Counted from the stretch's first letter, positions 36,568 to 46,472 are shown. The stretch is 64,000 bases of DNA from Corynebacterium sp. Marseille-P4321 (GCF_903645305.1 NZ_CAHJXO010000001.1:1106044-1170043), one strand, 5' to 3'. The notes: generated by a model from the sequence alone, not told the origin. Numbers and translations: made by a program.

Positions 36568-37584
36568 ATGAGTACGTCAGTTGAACCGGAGTTCACGTCG
36601 CAGAAGGACCGCTCGGCCGCGATTGCTGTGGCTGCCTTTCCCGCGTTCATCCTTGCCGGCGCGGCAATTGCATTCTTCTTCCCCGCGCCGTTTCTTCCGC
36701 TGACGGACTACATCACCTACTTCCTCATGATCATCATGTTCGGCATGGGGCTGACCCTGACCATCCCGGACTTCAAGGAGGTTGCGCGCCGTCCCGTGCC
36801 GGTGGTCATCGGTGTCATCGCGCAGTTTGTCATCATGCCGCTGGGCGCGGTGTTTGTGGCGAAGGTGTTCGGTCTCAATCCCGCGCTGGCGGTCGGCCTG
36901 CTCATGCTGGGCTCCGTGCCTGGCGGAACGTCGTCGAACGTCATCGCCTACTTGTCTAAAGGTGATGTCGCGCTCTCGGTGGCGATGACCAGCGTGTCCA
37001 CGCTCATCGCTCCGATCATGACCCCAATTCTGATGTACCTGCTGGCCGGCGCGAACGTGGAAGTCGACGCAATGGGTATGGCGAAGTCGCTCGCACAGAC
37101 CATTCTCATCCCGGTCGTCGGCGGCCTGGTGCTGCGCTACCTCCTGGATTCCTGGATGGAGAAGATCTCTCCGATCCTGCCGTGGATTTCCATCCTCGGC
37201 ATCGGCGGCGTGGTGTTCCCCACGGTTGCGAAGAACCGCGAAGCGTTGCTGGAAGTCGGCGCGATCGTCTTCCTCGCTGTGTTGGCGCACAACGTCTTCG
37301 GCTACGCACTGGGTTACTACACCGCGAAATTCACGGGCCAACCGGAGAGCTACCGCCGCACTGTAGCCGTGGAGGTGGGCACCCAGTCCGCTGGCCTGTC
37401 CAGTGGCATGGCTGGCAAGTTCTTCTCGCCCGAGGCCGCGCTGCCGGGCGCGGTTGCTGCTGTGCTGCACAACATCACCGGCGCGGTCTACGCATGGCTC
37501 GTGCGCCGCACGCCGACGGAGAAGGAACTCGCTGCCCAGCCGGCAGAGCGCACAGACCACGACGTAGAGGTCACCGTCTCTTAG
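36568..37584 (+). CDS. Bile acid:sodium symporter (BASS) family transporter
   Basis: A 338-residue membrane protein with about nine to ten helices. The family block GSVPGGTSSNVIAYLSKGDVALSVAMT sits near residues 112-138, with EVGTQSAGLSSGMAGKFF in the second half. These are the two crossover regions that bind sodium and substrate in BASS structures. Bacterial members carry organic anions such as pyruvate or pantoate, but the substrate is unassigned here. It has a strong Shine-Dalgarno sequence (AGGAGG), unlike most neighbours. It lies in the block that separates arc from dop. Confidence 0.92.
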   Translation: MSTSVEPEFTSQKDRSAAIAVAAFPAFILAGAAIAFFFPAPFLPLTDYITYFLMIIMFGMGLTLTIPDFKEVARRPVPVVIGVIAQFVIMPLGAVFVAKVFGLNPALAVGLLMLGSVPGGTSSNVIAYLSKGDVALSVAMTSVSTLIAPIMTPILMYLLAGANVEVDAMGMAKSLAQTILIPVVGGLVLRYLLDSWMEKISPILPWISILGIGGVVFPTVAKNREALLEVGAIVFLAVLAHNVFGYALGYYTAKFTGQPESYRRTVAVEVGTQSAGLSSGMAGKFFSPEAALPGAVAAVLHNITGAVYAWLVRRTPTEKELAAQPAERTDHDVEVTVS

Positions 37585-38957
37585 GCCCCGGCCTCTGCCC
37601 CCGATGCTGCCGCGGCGACCGCTTGCAACGCCTGCACGAAGTCGTCCGGCGTGAGGTGCGCGAAGCTGAGCACCAGCCCGTCGCCGCCGCCGGACCACAG
37701 CGCGGATTCGTGCCCGCACTCCACGCCACGAGCTGTGAGACTGTGTTCGAACCGGGTTCGCGCCGCATCGTCGCCGAAGCGAACGGAGATATCCGCCCCG
37801 GAATCATTCATCAGTGCCGCGTGCGCGCCGGAGCCGGCGAGCACGGGCAGCAGCTTCGCTTGGAGCTGGATCCTTCGTTTCGCAAGCTGCGCGTGCGTGG
37901 CCTTGGTGTTACGCCTCACGACACCGCTGGAGAGCAGGTTTGCGATCGCCCGTTGTGTCACGGTTGCTACGGGCATGCCCAGTACCGCGCGTGTTTCCCG
38001 CAGCCGTGGCGCAAGCTCGGGGGACGCCACCACGTAGCCTGCGGCGAGCTCCCGCGATAGCAGGGTGGAGAAGGTTCCCAGTGTGAGCACGTCCGCAGAC
38101 GGGGAAAGCGCTCCGAGGGTTGGCTGCGGAGCGATGCGGTAGCGCAGCTCGGCGTTGAAGTCGTCTTCGATGAGCAGGGTGTGCGTTTCGTGCGCCCACT
38201 GCAAAAGAGCGCCCCGCCGGGGTGCGGGCATGGCACCACCGTGGGGGTAGAGGTGCGCGGGCGTAACCAACAGTGCGTCGAGGTCGCAGGGCAGCTTATC
38301 GACGTCAACCCCGCCGGCATCCGACGCGCATTCCACCAGCGTGTGTCCCAGCATCGGCACCACGCGCCGCAAGCCCGGGTGGCCCGGGTCTTCCACGCCG
38401 ACCCGAAGTCCGTGGCCCAGCGTGTGCAGCGCCAGCATCAAGCCTTCGCGTGATCCTCCTGTGACCACCACCTGCTGCGGCGCCACCGCCATTCCACGGG
38501 CCAGCCTGAGGTGTTCCGCGATTGCCGCCCGCAGCTCGGGTTCGCCCGCCTTATCCACGCCACCGCCCAAGTCGTCGGCCGCGTCGCGCCACGCTTTGCG
38601 CCAAGCGGCGGGGCGGACCGCGCCTGCGTTGCCAGGCGAGGGTTTCAAGGAGATACGGGCCCGCGGAAGGCGCCGTGAAAGCGCACCGGTCTGTGCTGTG
38701 CTGGGGGCGGCGGTGACTGTAAGGCCCGGATGGATACGTGTCGCCGCGCCCTGCGAGGACAACAGGTAGCCCTCGCCGGCGAGCAGGTCGTACGCGGTAA
38801 CTACGCTGCCACGGGATACGCCGAGGCGGTTCGACAGGTCACGGGTGGACGGGACCTCGTCGCCAGGCACCAATGCTCCATTCGCTACCTCCGCTCTGAT
38901 GCCCGCGGCGATCTGGGCGGGAAGCGGCGTCGGCGACGAGCGGTCGATACTGATCAT
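37581..38957 (-). CDS. pdxR: MocR/GntR-type regulator with aminotransferase domain, PdxR
   Basis: A 458-residue MocR-family regulator. The N-terminal GntR winged helix lies at about residues 8-70 (VPSTRDLSNRLGVSRGSVVTAYDLL), followed by a fold-type I aminotransferase domain that binds PLP through a Lys near LTLGTFSTLLSRE; this segment has no Lys in the usual SxxK position, so the PLP-Lys cannot be pinned by eye. Divergent pairing with pdxS identifies it as PdxR, activator of PLP synthesis. ATG 38957 is used; an in-frame TTG at 38978 is an alternative. Its 3' end overlaps the BASS gene by 4 bases. Confidence 0.88.
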   Translation of the reverse strand: MISIDRSSPTPLPAQIAAGIRAEVANGALVPGDEVPSTRDLSNRLGVSRGSVVTAYDLLAGEGYLLSSQGAATRIHPGLTVTAAPSTAQTGALSRRLPRARISLKPSPGNAGAVRPAAWRKAWRDAADDLGGGVDKAGEPELRAAIAEHLRLARGMAVAPQQVVVTGGSREGLMLALHTLGHGLRVGVEDPGHPGLRRVVPMLGHTLVECASDAGGVDVDKLPCDLDALLVTPAHLYPHGGAMPAPRRGALLQWAHETHTLLIEDDFNAELRYRIAPQPTLGALSPSADVLTLGTFSTLLSRELAAGYVVASPELAPRLRETRAVLGMPVATVTQRAIANLLSSGVVRRNTKATHAQLAKRRIQLQAKLLPVLAGSGAHAALMNDSGADISVRFGDDAARTRFEHSLTARGVECGHESALWSGGGDGLVLSFAHLTPDDFVQALQAVAAAASGAEAGA

Positions 38958-39027
38958 CGTGTACCCCAACTGGTCCAAAGAATGAAAAGCGAACTGGCTC
39001 TAGGAATCTACCAGTGGTCGGTCGAAG

Positions 39028-39903
39028 ATGGAGCGCATGACTGATATCAACGAGCAATTCATCGGCGGCGTGATTATGGACGTCGTTACTCCAGAGCAGG
39101 CGAAGATCGCTGAGGACGCAGGTGCCGCGGCCGTCATGGCGCTCGAGCGCGTGCCAGCAGACATCCGCGCCCAGGGCGGGGTGGCGCGCATGAGCGACCC
39201 TGATCTCATCGAGGGCATCATCGACGCTGTTGATATCCCGGTCATGGCCAAAGCGCGCATCGGCCACTACATGGAGGCAAGGATCCTCGAGCACCTCGGC
39301 GTGGACTACATCGATGAATCGGAGGTCCTGAGCCCTGCCGACTACGTCAACCACATCGATAAGCAGGGCTTCGACGTCCCGTTTGTTTGCGGCGCGACCA
39401 ACCTGGGTGAGGCACTGCGGCGCGTCAACGAGGGCGCGAAGATGATCCGCTCTAAGGGCGAGGCAGGCACCGGTGACGTCTCCGAGGCCACCAAACACAT
39501 TCGCACCATCAAGGGCGAAATCGCGAGCTTGCAGGCCATCTGGGCGGGCAACCGCGACGAGCTCTTCGTTGCAGCGAAGGGGCTGCAGGCCCCGTACAGC
39601 CTGGTCGCCTACGTAGCCGAGCACGGCAAGCTGCCAGTTCCGCTGCTCGTTGCGGGTGGTGTGTCCACTCCCGCGGATGCCGCGCTCATGATGCACCTTG
39701 GCGCAGACGGTGTGTTCGTCGGATCCGGCATCTTCAAATCCGGCAACCCCGAGGCGCGCGCGAAAGCAGTGGTGAAAGCCACGAAGAACTGGCAGGACAT
39801 TGCCGCAGTTACCGAGGCGTCTCGCGGACTCGGTGAGGCCATGGTGGGCATCAATGTCGCGGACCTGCCAGCGCCGCACCGACTGGCCGAGCGCGGCTGG
39901 TAG
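39028..39903 (+). CDS. pdxS: Pyridoxal 5'-phosphate synthase lyase subunit
   Basis: A 291-residue PdxS (Pdx1) that builds PLP from ribose 5-phosphate, glyceraldehyde 3-phosphate and ammonia. The catalytic residues are visible: Asp18 (IMDVV), Lys75 (MAKARIGH) and Lys143 ([10 protein letters not shown]). ATG 39028 is used; ATG 39037 is nearly as good. The partner glutaminase gene pdxT, usually adjacent, is not in the window. PdxS can use free ammonia, or pdxT may be elsewhere. Expression is likely controlled by the divergent pdxR. Confidence 0.94.
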   Translation: MERMTDINEQFIGGVIMDVVTPEQAKIAEDAGAAAVMALERVPADIRAQGGVARMSDPDLIEGIIDAVDIPVMAKARIGHYMEARILEHLGVDYIDESEVLSPADYVNHIDKQGFDVPFVCGATNLGEALRRVNEGAKMIRSKGEAGTGDVSEATKHIRTIKGEIASLQAIWAGNRDELFVAAKGLQAPYSLVAYVAEHGKLPVPLLVAGGVSTPADAALMMHLGADGVFVGSGIFKSGNPEARAKAVVKATKNWQDIAAVTEASRGLGEAMVGINVADLPAPHRLAERGW

Positions 39904-39928
39904 GAGACGGATCGCTAGAGAGAGGAGC

Positions 39929-41182
39929 CTACGGGCCTAGCAGGCCGATGGGAACGATCCACTCTCGGTCTCCAACTTCGGCTATTGCCCCTGTTGGGGT
40001 GATAAGGAGTAGACCAAGGGGAGGTCTTCGAATTGATTCCGCCACCTCCGCCAAACGCGGTGCGGCCACCTTGGCCGCGGTTTGGGAAAGTTTGACCTCG
40101 ACCCCGATCCAGTTGCCGTCACGAAACTCTATGACGATATCTATTTCCGCCGTCCCGTCCTTCGATCGATAGTGCATCGCAGTTCCGTCAAGGGGTTGGG
40201 AGTACACACGTGCGTCGCGAAGCACAAGCGACTCAAAAAGAAAACCGAGGGTGCGGGGATCTAGCGCCAAAGCTGAATGCGATGCACCCATAGCGGCCGC
40301 GGCTAACGAGGGGTCGACCAGATGACGTTTGGGAGTCGCACTAAGCCTCGTGGAGGAGCGCCGTGCAGGTGCCCACGGCGGTTGGTCTTCGACGAGGTAC
40401 ATCCTGGTGGCAAACTCATGGAATTGGGATGGGAACCCTTTGCCAACGTCGATGCCGTCATCCCCAAGGCGCTTCTGCACGGTGGTTAAAGGGGCGGGGT
40501 GCGCCGTGAGTGTGGCGTAAGCCCGGATGAAGCTCGAGAATCGTTGCGGTGACCGTCTCGGGCCACCAATAATCGGAAACTCGCGTTGGGCAAGGGTATC
40601 CATGTATGCCCTGACCAACAGCTCAGCATCCCCAGCGGGTTTGTCCACCCATGCGGGCCAGCCGCCGCGAGTGATCAAGCGGCTGACGCCGTCTATATCG
40701 TGGGGGCTCAACTGCTCGCCGTGAACCGGCTCTTGGCCATCAATCAAACGCGAAAGTGAGAAAGAACCAACGGAGTCTCCCGATTCCCAAAGGGACATTG
40801 GACGCATCGGCAAATCCATGATCCGGCCCGCTCCAGAGTGGCGGCGCGCTCCGTCGTCCGGCCACGCAGAACCCGATAGAAGGAACTGGCCCGGGGAGGA
40901 ATCCTTGTCGGCTGCACGTCGCACAGCGCTCCAAAGCTGCGGGGCAAGTTGCCACTCGTCCAGCAACCGGGGCGAATCCCCTGCGAGCAATGCCCCGGGA
41001 TTGAGGCTTGCTGCCTCTACGAGTTCAGGGTGGTCCGCGTCGAGAAGTAGGTGAGAGGAGCTGACTTGGAGAGCGGTAGTTGTCTTGCCAGTCGCACGCG
41101 CACCGGTCACATTAACCGCTGGAGATACCTGGAGATAGCGTTGCAGAAGGGCGTCAACGACTCGAGGCTTATAGGGCAACAT
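39929..41182 (-). CDS. AAA ATPase with DUF4143 domain
   Basis: A 417-residue ATPase of the AAA_14/DUF4143 family. Walker A is GARATGKTT (~residues 25-33), with LLLDADHPEL following. The C-terminal DUF4143 region ends in a restriction-endonuclease-like block, EIDIVIEF-x5-IGVEVKLS, whose Asp/Glu-x-Lys pattern is present. Function unknown; these genes are scattered, often multi-copy and horizontally mobile in actinobacteria. ATG 41182 is chosen because TATTAT (41194-41189) lies 6 bases upstream. Extending the frame further would translate the 23-bp minisatellite. Confidence 0.85.
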   Translation of the reverse strand: MLPYKPRVVDALLQRYLQVSPAVNVTGARATGKTTTALQVSSSHLLLDADHPELVEAASLNPGALLAGDSPRLLDEWQLAPQLWSAVRRAADKDSSPGQFLLSGSAWPDDGARRHSGAGRIMDLPMRPMSLWESGDSVGSFSLSRLIDGQEPVHGEQLSPHDIDGVSRLITRGGWPAWVDKPAGDAELLVRAYMDTLAQREFPIIGGPRRSPQRFSSFIRAYATLTAHPAPLTTVQKRLGDDGIDVGKGFPSQFHEFATRMYLVEDQPPWAPARRSSTRLSATPKRHLVDPSLAAAAMGASHSALALDPRTLGFLFESLVLRDARVYSQPLDGTAMHYRSKDGTAEIDIVIEFRDGNWIGVEVKLSQTAAKVAAPRLAEVAESIRRPPLGLLLITPTGAIAEVGDREWIVPIGLLGP

Positions 41183-41203
41183 GCAGCAATAATACGTAAG
41201 ATT

Positions 41204-41334
41204 GGGCGAAGTGTCGAGCTGAACCTGGGCGAAGTGTCGAGCTGAACCTGGGCGAAGTGTCGAGCTGAACCTGGGCGAAGTGTCGAGCTGAACCTGGGCA
41301 AAGTGTCGAGCTGAACCTGGGCAAAGTGTCGAGG
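41204..41334. repeat. 23-bp minisatellite (5.7 copies) between the DUF4143 ATPase gene and dop
   Basis: Units start at 41204, 41227, 41250, 41273, 41296 and 41319 (the last partial). The unit is GGGCGAAGTGTCGAGCTGAA plus CCT; the last two units carry GGGCAAAG instead of GGGCGAAG. There are no spacers, so this is not a CRISPR array. Being 23 bases long, it cycles through all three frames. It lies upstream of both divergent genes and ends 28 bases before the dop start codon. Confidence 0.95.
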
Positions 41335-41362
41335 GGTGCAGCACCCGCTAGGCTGATTACCT

Positions 41363-42889
41363 ATGACGCGCTACATGGGAACCGAGACGGAATACGGCAT
41401 CATCTGCCCGTCTGACCCGTACATCAGCCCGCTGCTCACCTCGACGCACGCGGTAGTGGCTTACGCCGCGCTGCGCACGAAGGCCCGCACCCGTTGGGAC
41501 TACGCGGAAGAGGCGCCGCTGCGCGACGCGCGCGGGTTCGACCTGCAGCGGTACCGCACGGTGCCGGTGGTGGATGCGAACGCCATCGGCGTGGCCAACG
41601 TGGTCACCGCAAACGGCGCGCGCTACTACGTCGACCACGGCCATCCCGAGTACTCCAGCCCGGAGGTGTCGAACGCGTTCGACGCGATGGTCTATGACGC
41701 GGCGGGTGACATCGTGCTCAACAACGCGGCCGCAGACATCAAGCAGCTCTACGAGCAGGGGGTCTCGGTACTCAACCAGCACGAGCCGTGCCCGCCGCTG
41801 AAGTTCTACAAGAACAACGTGGACGGTAAGGGCCGCTCGTACGGCAGCCATGAGAACTACCAGTACTCGCGGCACACGAACTTCGAGGTTCTCACGCAAG
41901 CGCTTATCCCGTTCTTCGTCACCCGCCAGGTGATCATCGGTGCCGGTCGTGTCGGCATCGGGCAGGCGAGCGAGGAGCCGGGTTTCCAGATCTCGCAGCG
42001 CGCGGATTACTTCGAGCAGGAGGTGTCGCTGGAAACTACGCTTAACCGCGGCATCGTAAACACCCGCGATGAGCCGCATGCGCCGGAGGAGGATTTCCGT
42101 CGGCTGCACGTCATCGTTGGCGACGCGAACATGAGCCAGTTCTCGAACTTTTTGAAGATGGGTATGACGAAGCTGGTCATCGACGCCATCGAGGCTGGTG
42201 TGGACTTCAGCGATCTTCGTCTGAAGGACCCGGTTGCGGAGATCAAGCGGGTCAGCCACGACCCGACGCTGAAGCATGAGCTTGAGCTAATCGACGGCCC
42301 GAGGCTCAGCGCCCTTTCCATCTTGGGGGTCTACCGCGAACGCTGTGCGGCGTTGGGCACGCTTGCCGACGTCGATAAGCAAGTGCTCGACATGTGGGCC
42401 GACATCCTGGACGATCTTGCGCGCGACCCGCTGTCTACCGCCGACCGACTCGATTGGACTGCGAAGTGGGCGCTCGTGCGGCGCTTCCAGGATCGCGGTG
42501 TGGACATCGCCGACCCGAAGCTGCAGGCCATCGACTTGCAGTACGCGGACATCGACCCAGCTTCCTCGCTGTACCACGCGCTGGTGCGCAAGGGAGCGAT
42601 GCGCACCATGGTTTCGGACGACGTGATCGAGCGTGCTGCTGCGAACCCGCCGGAGAACACCCGCGCGTACTTCCGTGGCAAAGCGGGGGAGAAGTTCGGC
42701 GAGTCGCTCGCGGCGTCGAGCTGGCAGACGATGATTTTCGCCGACGGCGAGCAGCTGTTCCGCGTCGAGCTGGACATGGTGGGCGAGCACACGAAGAAGG
42801 AAACAGGTGAGCTTATCGACGCTGCCGGTTCCGTCCGCGAACTTCTCGATGGCCTGGCGTTTGTGCAGCCTATTAAGGGGCTACAGTAG
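41363..42889 (+). CDS. dop: Deamidase/depupylase Dop
   Basis: A 508-residue glutamine-synthetase-fold enzyme. It converts the C-terminal Gln of Pup to Glu and removes Pup from substrates. The N-terminus MGTETEYGI has the metal-binding Glu residues shared with Paf[20 protein letters not shown] and [18 protein letters not shown] are family blocks. A Dop-specific segment after HTNFEVLTQ distinguishes it from PafA at 43085. ATG 41363 follows TAGGCT by 8 bases. The pup gene follows after 4 bases. The Gln end of Pup (GGQ) means this enzyme is required before ligation. Confidence 0.95.
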   Translation: MTRYMGTETEYGIICPSDPYISPLLTSTHAVVAYAALRTKARTRWDYAEEAPLRDARGFDLQRYRTVPVVDANAIGVANVVTANGARYYVDHGHPEYSSPEVSNAFDAMVYDAAGDIVLNNAAADIKQLYEQGVSVLNQHEPCPPLKFYKNNVDGKGRSYGSHENYQYSRHTNFEVLTQALIPFFVTRQVIIGAGRVGIGQASEEPGFQISQRADYFEQEVSLETTLNRGIVNTRDEPHAPEEDFRRLHVIVGDANMSQFSNFLKMGMTKLVIDAIEAGVDFSDLRLKDPVAEIKRVSHDPTLKHELELIDGPRLSALSILGVYRERCAALGTLADVDKQVLDMWADILDDLARDPLSTADRLDWTAKWALVRRFQDRGVDIADPKLQAIDLQYADIDPASSLYHALVRKGAMRTMVSDDVIERAAANPPENTRAYFRGKAGEKFGESLAASSWQTMIFADGEQLFRVELDMVGEHTKKETGELIDAAGSVRELLDGLAFVQPIKGLQ

Positions 42890-42893
42890 ACGC

Positions 42894-43079
42894 ATGGCTA
42901 ACCATCGACAGACCCACGCGCCCGGCAACCGCCCGGAGCGCGAAAACGACGACTTCGATGCCGGGCAGGCCCAGATCAACTCCACCGGCACCGACGAGCT
43001 GCTCGACGAGATCGATTCGCTGCTGGAAAACAACGCAGAAGAATTCGTGAACTCCTTCGTGCAGAAGGGCGGGCAGTAA
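42894..43079 (+). CDS. pup: Prokaryotic ubiquitin-like protein Pup
   Basis: A 61-residue, intrinsically disordered, acidic protein tag. The helix-forming ARC-binding region is at about 33-52 ([20 protein letters not shown]), and the C-terminus is KGGQ. The terminal Gln must be deamidated by Dop before PafA can attach it to lysines. ATG 42894 has a TACAGT box 6 bases upstream, so pup can be made from its own leaderless transcript as well as by read-through from dop. Confidence 0.96.
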   Translation: MANHRQTHAPGNRPERENDDFDAGQAQINSTGTDELLDEIDSLLENNAEEFVNSFVQKGGQ

Positions 43080-43084
43080 CCCGC

Positions 43085-44476
43085 ATGGCGCAAACCTACC
43101 CGCGCCGCATCATGGGCGTAGAGACGGAATTCGGCGTCGCGGCTTACGACGGCGCCACGCCCGTGCTCACGCCGGAGGAAATCTCGCGCTACCTCTTCCG
43201 CCCAGTGGTAGCCTCCTACCGCAGCTCAAACATCTTTAGCCGTAACGCGTCCCGGCTATACCTCGACGTGGGCTCGCACCCGGAATACGCCACGGCGGAA
43301 TGCGACTCACTCAGCCAGCTCATCGCCTACGACAAGGCGGGCGAGCTGCTGTTTAACCGGCTCGCGGCGCAAGCCGACGAAGCGCTCGCGCGCGACGGGG
43401 TGCGGGGCACCACCAGGTTGTTCAAGAACAACGTGGATTCACAGGGCAACTCTTACGGGGCGCACGAGAACTACCTCATCAGCCGCGAGATCGTGTTGAA
43501 GAGCGCATCGCGCAAGTTGCTGCCTTTCCTTATCACCCGCCAGCTATTGTGCGGCGCCGGGATGATTAACAAGGGCCGCTTCGTTATATCTCAGCGCGCG
43601 GACCAGGTCTGGGAGGGAATTTCGAGCGCGACGACGCGCACACGACCGATCATCAACACCCGCGACGAGCCGCACGGGGACTCGCGCAGGTTCCGCCGCA
43701 TGCACATCATCGTGGGCGACTCCAACATGTCGGAGTGCACCTTCGCGCTGAAGGTCGGCTCCACACAGCTCGTGCTGGAGATGCTGGAGGCTGGCTTTGA
43801 CGTACCCGAGTTGGAGCTTGCGAACCCGATCGACCACATGCGGGACATCGCGGACGACATGACAGGCCAGACCGACCTGATCCTTGACGGCCGCGGCACA
43901 CTCACTGCACTTGAGGTCCAGCGCGCCTTTATGGATGCCGCAAAGCGGTGGCTCGAGGTGCGTCCGGACGAGGGGACGCCGAACGAAGAACTGGCGCGGG
44001 TGGTCGACCTGTGGTCGCGCACTCTCGACGCCATTGAGACGGGCGATTTCAGCCTGGTGGACCAAGAGATCGACTGGGTGATCAAGTGGAAGTTGCTCAC
44101 CCAGTTCAAACACAAGCTGGACTGCGAGTGGGACCACCCGAAGCTGGCGCAGGTGGACCTCACCTACCACGACATCAACCGCGACCGCGGCCTGTTCTAC
44201 CTGTTGGAGCGCAAGGGGCTGGCGAAGCGCTGGATCGACGACGCCGCGATCGAGCAGGCCGCAGACCACGCGCCCGCCACTACTCGCGCGGCACTGCGCG
44301 GGAAGTTCCTGGAAGCCGTGCGGGAGCACAATGCCTCGCATAATGTCGATTGGGTGCACTTGAAGGTTAACCGGCCGGATCCGCGCACTGTTGAGTTGCA
44401 GGACCCGTTCGCCAACACCGACGAGCGCGTGGACAGCCTCATCGAGTACGTGCGGGAGCACGCTGAGAATAACTAA
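43085..44476 (+). CDS. pafA: Pup-protein ligase PafA
   Basis: A 463-residue ligase that joins the gamma-carboxylate of Pup's terminal Glu to substrate lysines using ATP. It is homologous to Dop. MGVETEFGVAAYDG carries the metal-binding Glu residues and YLDVGSHPEYAT the catalytic Asp region. FKNNVDSQGNSYGAHENYL is shared with Dop. It starts 5 bases after pup. No prcB/prcA proteasome genes lie between pup and pafA, where mycobacteria have them. Confidence 0.96.
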   Translation: MAQTYPRRIMGVETEFGVAAYDGATPVLTPEEISRYLFRPVVASYRSSNIFSRNASRLYLDVGSHPEYATAECDSLSQLIAYDKAGELLFNRLAAQADEALARDGVRGTTRLFKNNVDSQGNSYGAHENYLISREIVLKSASRKLLPFLITRQLLCGAGMINKGRFVISQRADQVWEGISSATTRTRPIINTRDEPHGDSRRFRRMHIIVGDSNMSECTFALKVGSTQLVLEMLEAGFDVPELELANPIDHMRDIADDMTGQTDLILDGRGTLTALEVQRAFMDAAKRWLEVRPDEGTPNEELARVVDLWSRTLDAIETGDFSLVDQEIDWVIKWKLLTQFKHKLDCEWDHPKLAQVDLTYHDINRDRGLFYLLERKGLAKRWIDDAAIEQAADHAPATTRAALRGKFLEAVREHNASHNVDWVHLKVNRPDPRTVELQDPFANTDERVDSLIEYVREHAENN

Positions 44477-44486
44477 GGGGAAAGCC

Positions 44487-45470
44487 ATGGCCGACGACGC
44501 CGTGATGGTTGCCCGCATGGTGGGGCTGACGTTCGCCCTGCTGGCCTCACCCGGCAAACGCACCACCGATTGGGTGCGCGCGCACGTCGACGGTTACGCG
44601 GACCGCTCCCGCGACGCGGTTGCTCACCAGATCGAACGCGACGTGGCGGAGCTGCGCAAACTGTGGGTTCCGGCGCACTTCAGTGGCGGTGAGGTATGGG
44701 TGGACAAGGACCTTTACGAGTTGCCGGCGGTCGACCTCACGGCGCAGGAGGCCTCGGCGGTGGGGCTCGCGGTGGATCTCAGCCAGCGCGGCACGCTCGG
44801 GGCGTTCGCCCGTTCTGGTTGGACGAAGCTCGCGGCTTCCGGTGCGACCCGCACGTTCGACGCCCCGGCGATCGCCAGCGTGTCCAACGACATCACGCAG
44901 CTAGATTCCGCCACCTTCGGCGCGATCGTCGCGTGCGTGCGTAACCAGCAACGCATGTCTTTCGATTTCGTGCGTGCCGCCGGCAAAGCGCCGGAGCGGC
45001 GCACGGTTGACCCCTGGGGGATTGTGCCCCTGAACAATCGCGCTTACCTGGTTGGTTTTGATGTCGACCGGGGCGATGAGCGCGTGTTCCGCGTGAAAAA
45101 GATTTCCGCGGTGAAGAAAGTCCGCGTAAGCGATGACGACGGCGACGAGTTCGTGCCGGCGACGCGGGACCTACAGGAAATTGTGGAGGAGACACTGCGC
45201 GGCCCCGTCACCGACGCTGTGGTGACAGTCCTCGGCGACGCGGGTGAAGAGCTCGCGCAGCGCGGCGAACGCGAGGGCTCCGTGATCACCCTGCGGGGCG
45301 TGGAGCGCGACTGGGTGGTGCGCACCGTAGCCAGCTTGGCGGGCACCGTCACCGCCATCGAGCCCGCGGACGTGCGCGCGGACGTCGTCGCACTGCTGCG
45401 CGAGGCCGCCCGCAACAGCACGGACGTGGCCAAAACGGACGGGGCCAAAACTGAGGAGGACAACGCGTGA
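44487..45470 (+). CDS. pafB: WYL-domain transcription factor PafB
   Basis: A 327-residue protein with an N-terminal winged-helix part and a WYL domain (about 150-215, RMSFDFVRAAG and PWGIVPLNNRAYLVGFD). In actinobacteria PafB and PafC form a heterodimer that activates LexA-independent DNA-damage genes, sensing DNA through the WYL domains. ATG 44487 has GGGGAAAG upstream. Its stop overlaps the pafC start (GTGA), indicating coupled translation and a fixed PafB:PafC ratio. Confidence 0.92.
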   Translation: MADDAVMVARMVGLTFALLASPGKRTTDWVRAHVDGYADRSRDAVAHQIERDVAELRKLWVPAHFSGGEVWVDKDLYELPAVDLTAQEASAVGLAVDLSQRGTLGAFARSGWTKLAASGATRTFDAPAIASVSNDITQLDSATFGAIVACVRNQQRMSFDFVRAAGKAPERRTVDPWGIVPLNNRAYLVGFDVDRGDERVFRVKKISAVKKVRVSDDDGDEFVPATRDLQEIVEETLRGPVTDAVVTVLGDAGEELAQRGEREGSVITLRGVERDWVVRTVASLAGTVTAIEPADVRADVVALLREAARNSTDVAKTDGAKTEEDNA

Positions 45471-46420
45471 GCAAGAGGGACCAGTTGCGCCGCGAGCGGG
45501 TCGTGCGCCTGCTGAACCTGGTGGCCTACGCCTCGAAGCACCCGGGGCTGACCCCGATGGAGATTGCGCGCGACTTAGGCAGCGATCCGCATCAGGTGCG
45601 CGAGGATCTCGATCTGTTGTTTCTCACCGGCGTGGGCAAAGGCCCGGGCGAGATGATCGACATCGACCACTCTTGGAAAGGCGTGACCATCCTCGACGAC
45701 CAGGGGATGACCACCCCGTTGCGCCTCACACCAACTGAGGCCAGCGTGCTGCTCGTGCTCCTGGATTCGCTTGAGACGATGCCGGAACTCGTGGACCCGC
45801 GCGCGGTGACCTCCGCGGCGGCGAAGATTCGCGCCGCAACTCGGGCGCGCGGGGTGGACGACGCCGAGCATCCCGCTGAGGTTGGGGTCTCCGGCGTGGT
45901 GGCCGACGCGCTCACGCAGGGCCGACAGTTGGAGCTGACGTATTACTCGGCGTCCTCCGATGCCACGTCGCAGCGCACGGTCGAGCCGATCAGCCTGTTT
46001 CACGAGGGCGGCATGACCTACCTGCGTGCCGTCGAGGCGGGGGCGACGAAGTCGTTTCGCATGGATCGCATCATGGGCGCGCAGCTTCTCGACGCTGAAG
46101 TGACTACCCCCGCCACAGACTTCGACCCGGCGGACCCGTTTGGCCTATCCAGCCGCGAGAAGGCGAGCCTGCTTATCCACCCGGACGCGACCTGGCTGGC
46201 CGACTACTGGGAGCTCGAGCTCGACGACGCGAGCGCTGCCGAGGGTGAGGGACCGCGCGAGGTCGGGGAGTGGATCCCCGCCAAGATGCGTTTCGGCTCG
46301 GCCGACTGGCTGGTTCGCTTCTGCCTCGGGCAGGCCGATAGGGTGCGTCTTATCGCACCCGCGGAGCTCGCCGCGAGGGTGAGTGAACGCGCGAATCGCG
46401 CGATTGAAGCGTTAGACTAA
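45467..46420 (+). CDS. pafC: WYL-domain transcription factor PafC
   Basis: A 317-residue partner of PafB. An N-terminal HTH ([27 protein letters not shown]) is followed by a WYL domain (about 145-205, [21 protein letters not shown] and [11 protein letters not shown]). GTG 45467 overlaps the pafB stop. The gene ends about 50 bases before tatA, whose own Shine-Dalgarno sequence suggests separate translation. Confidence 0.92.
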   Translation: MSKRDQLRRERVVRLLNLVAYASKHPGLTPMEIARDLGSDPHQVREDLDLLFLTGVGKGPGEMIDIDHSWKGVTILDDQGMTTPLRLTPTEASVLLVLLDSLETMPELVDPRAVTSAAAKIRAATRARGVDDAEHPAEVGVSGVVADALTQGRQLELTYYSASSDATSQRTVEPISLFHEGGMTYLRAVEAGATKSFRMDRIMGAQLLDAEVTTPATDFDPADPFGLSSREKASLLIHPDATWLADYWELELDDASAAEGEGPREVGEWIPAKMRFGSADWLVRFCLGQADRVRLIAPAELAARVSERANRAIEALD

Positions 46421-46472
46421 CGCGGATACCACTTCGTGGCGCGTCTGCCGTCGAATTTTCGAAAGGAATCCA

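Noticed and set aside
41204..41334. The 23-bp array as a CRISPR
   Set aside because: Units are directly adjacent with no spacers, and no cas genes are present.
41183..41344. An N-terminal extension of the DUF4143 ATPase through the minisatellite
   Set aside because: The 23-bp unit rotates through all frames and gives unrelated peptide repeats. A leaderless promoter fits ATG 41182.
42894..43090. Hidden prcB/prcA proteasome genes between pup and pafA
   Set aside because: Only 5 bases separate pup and pafA.
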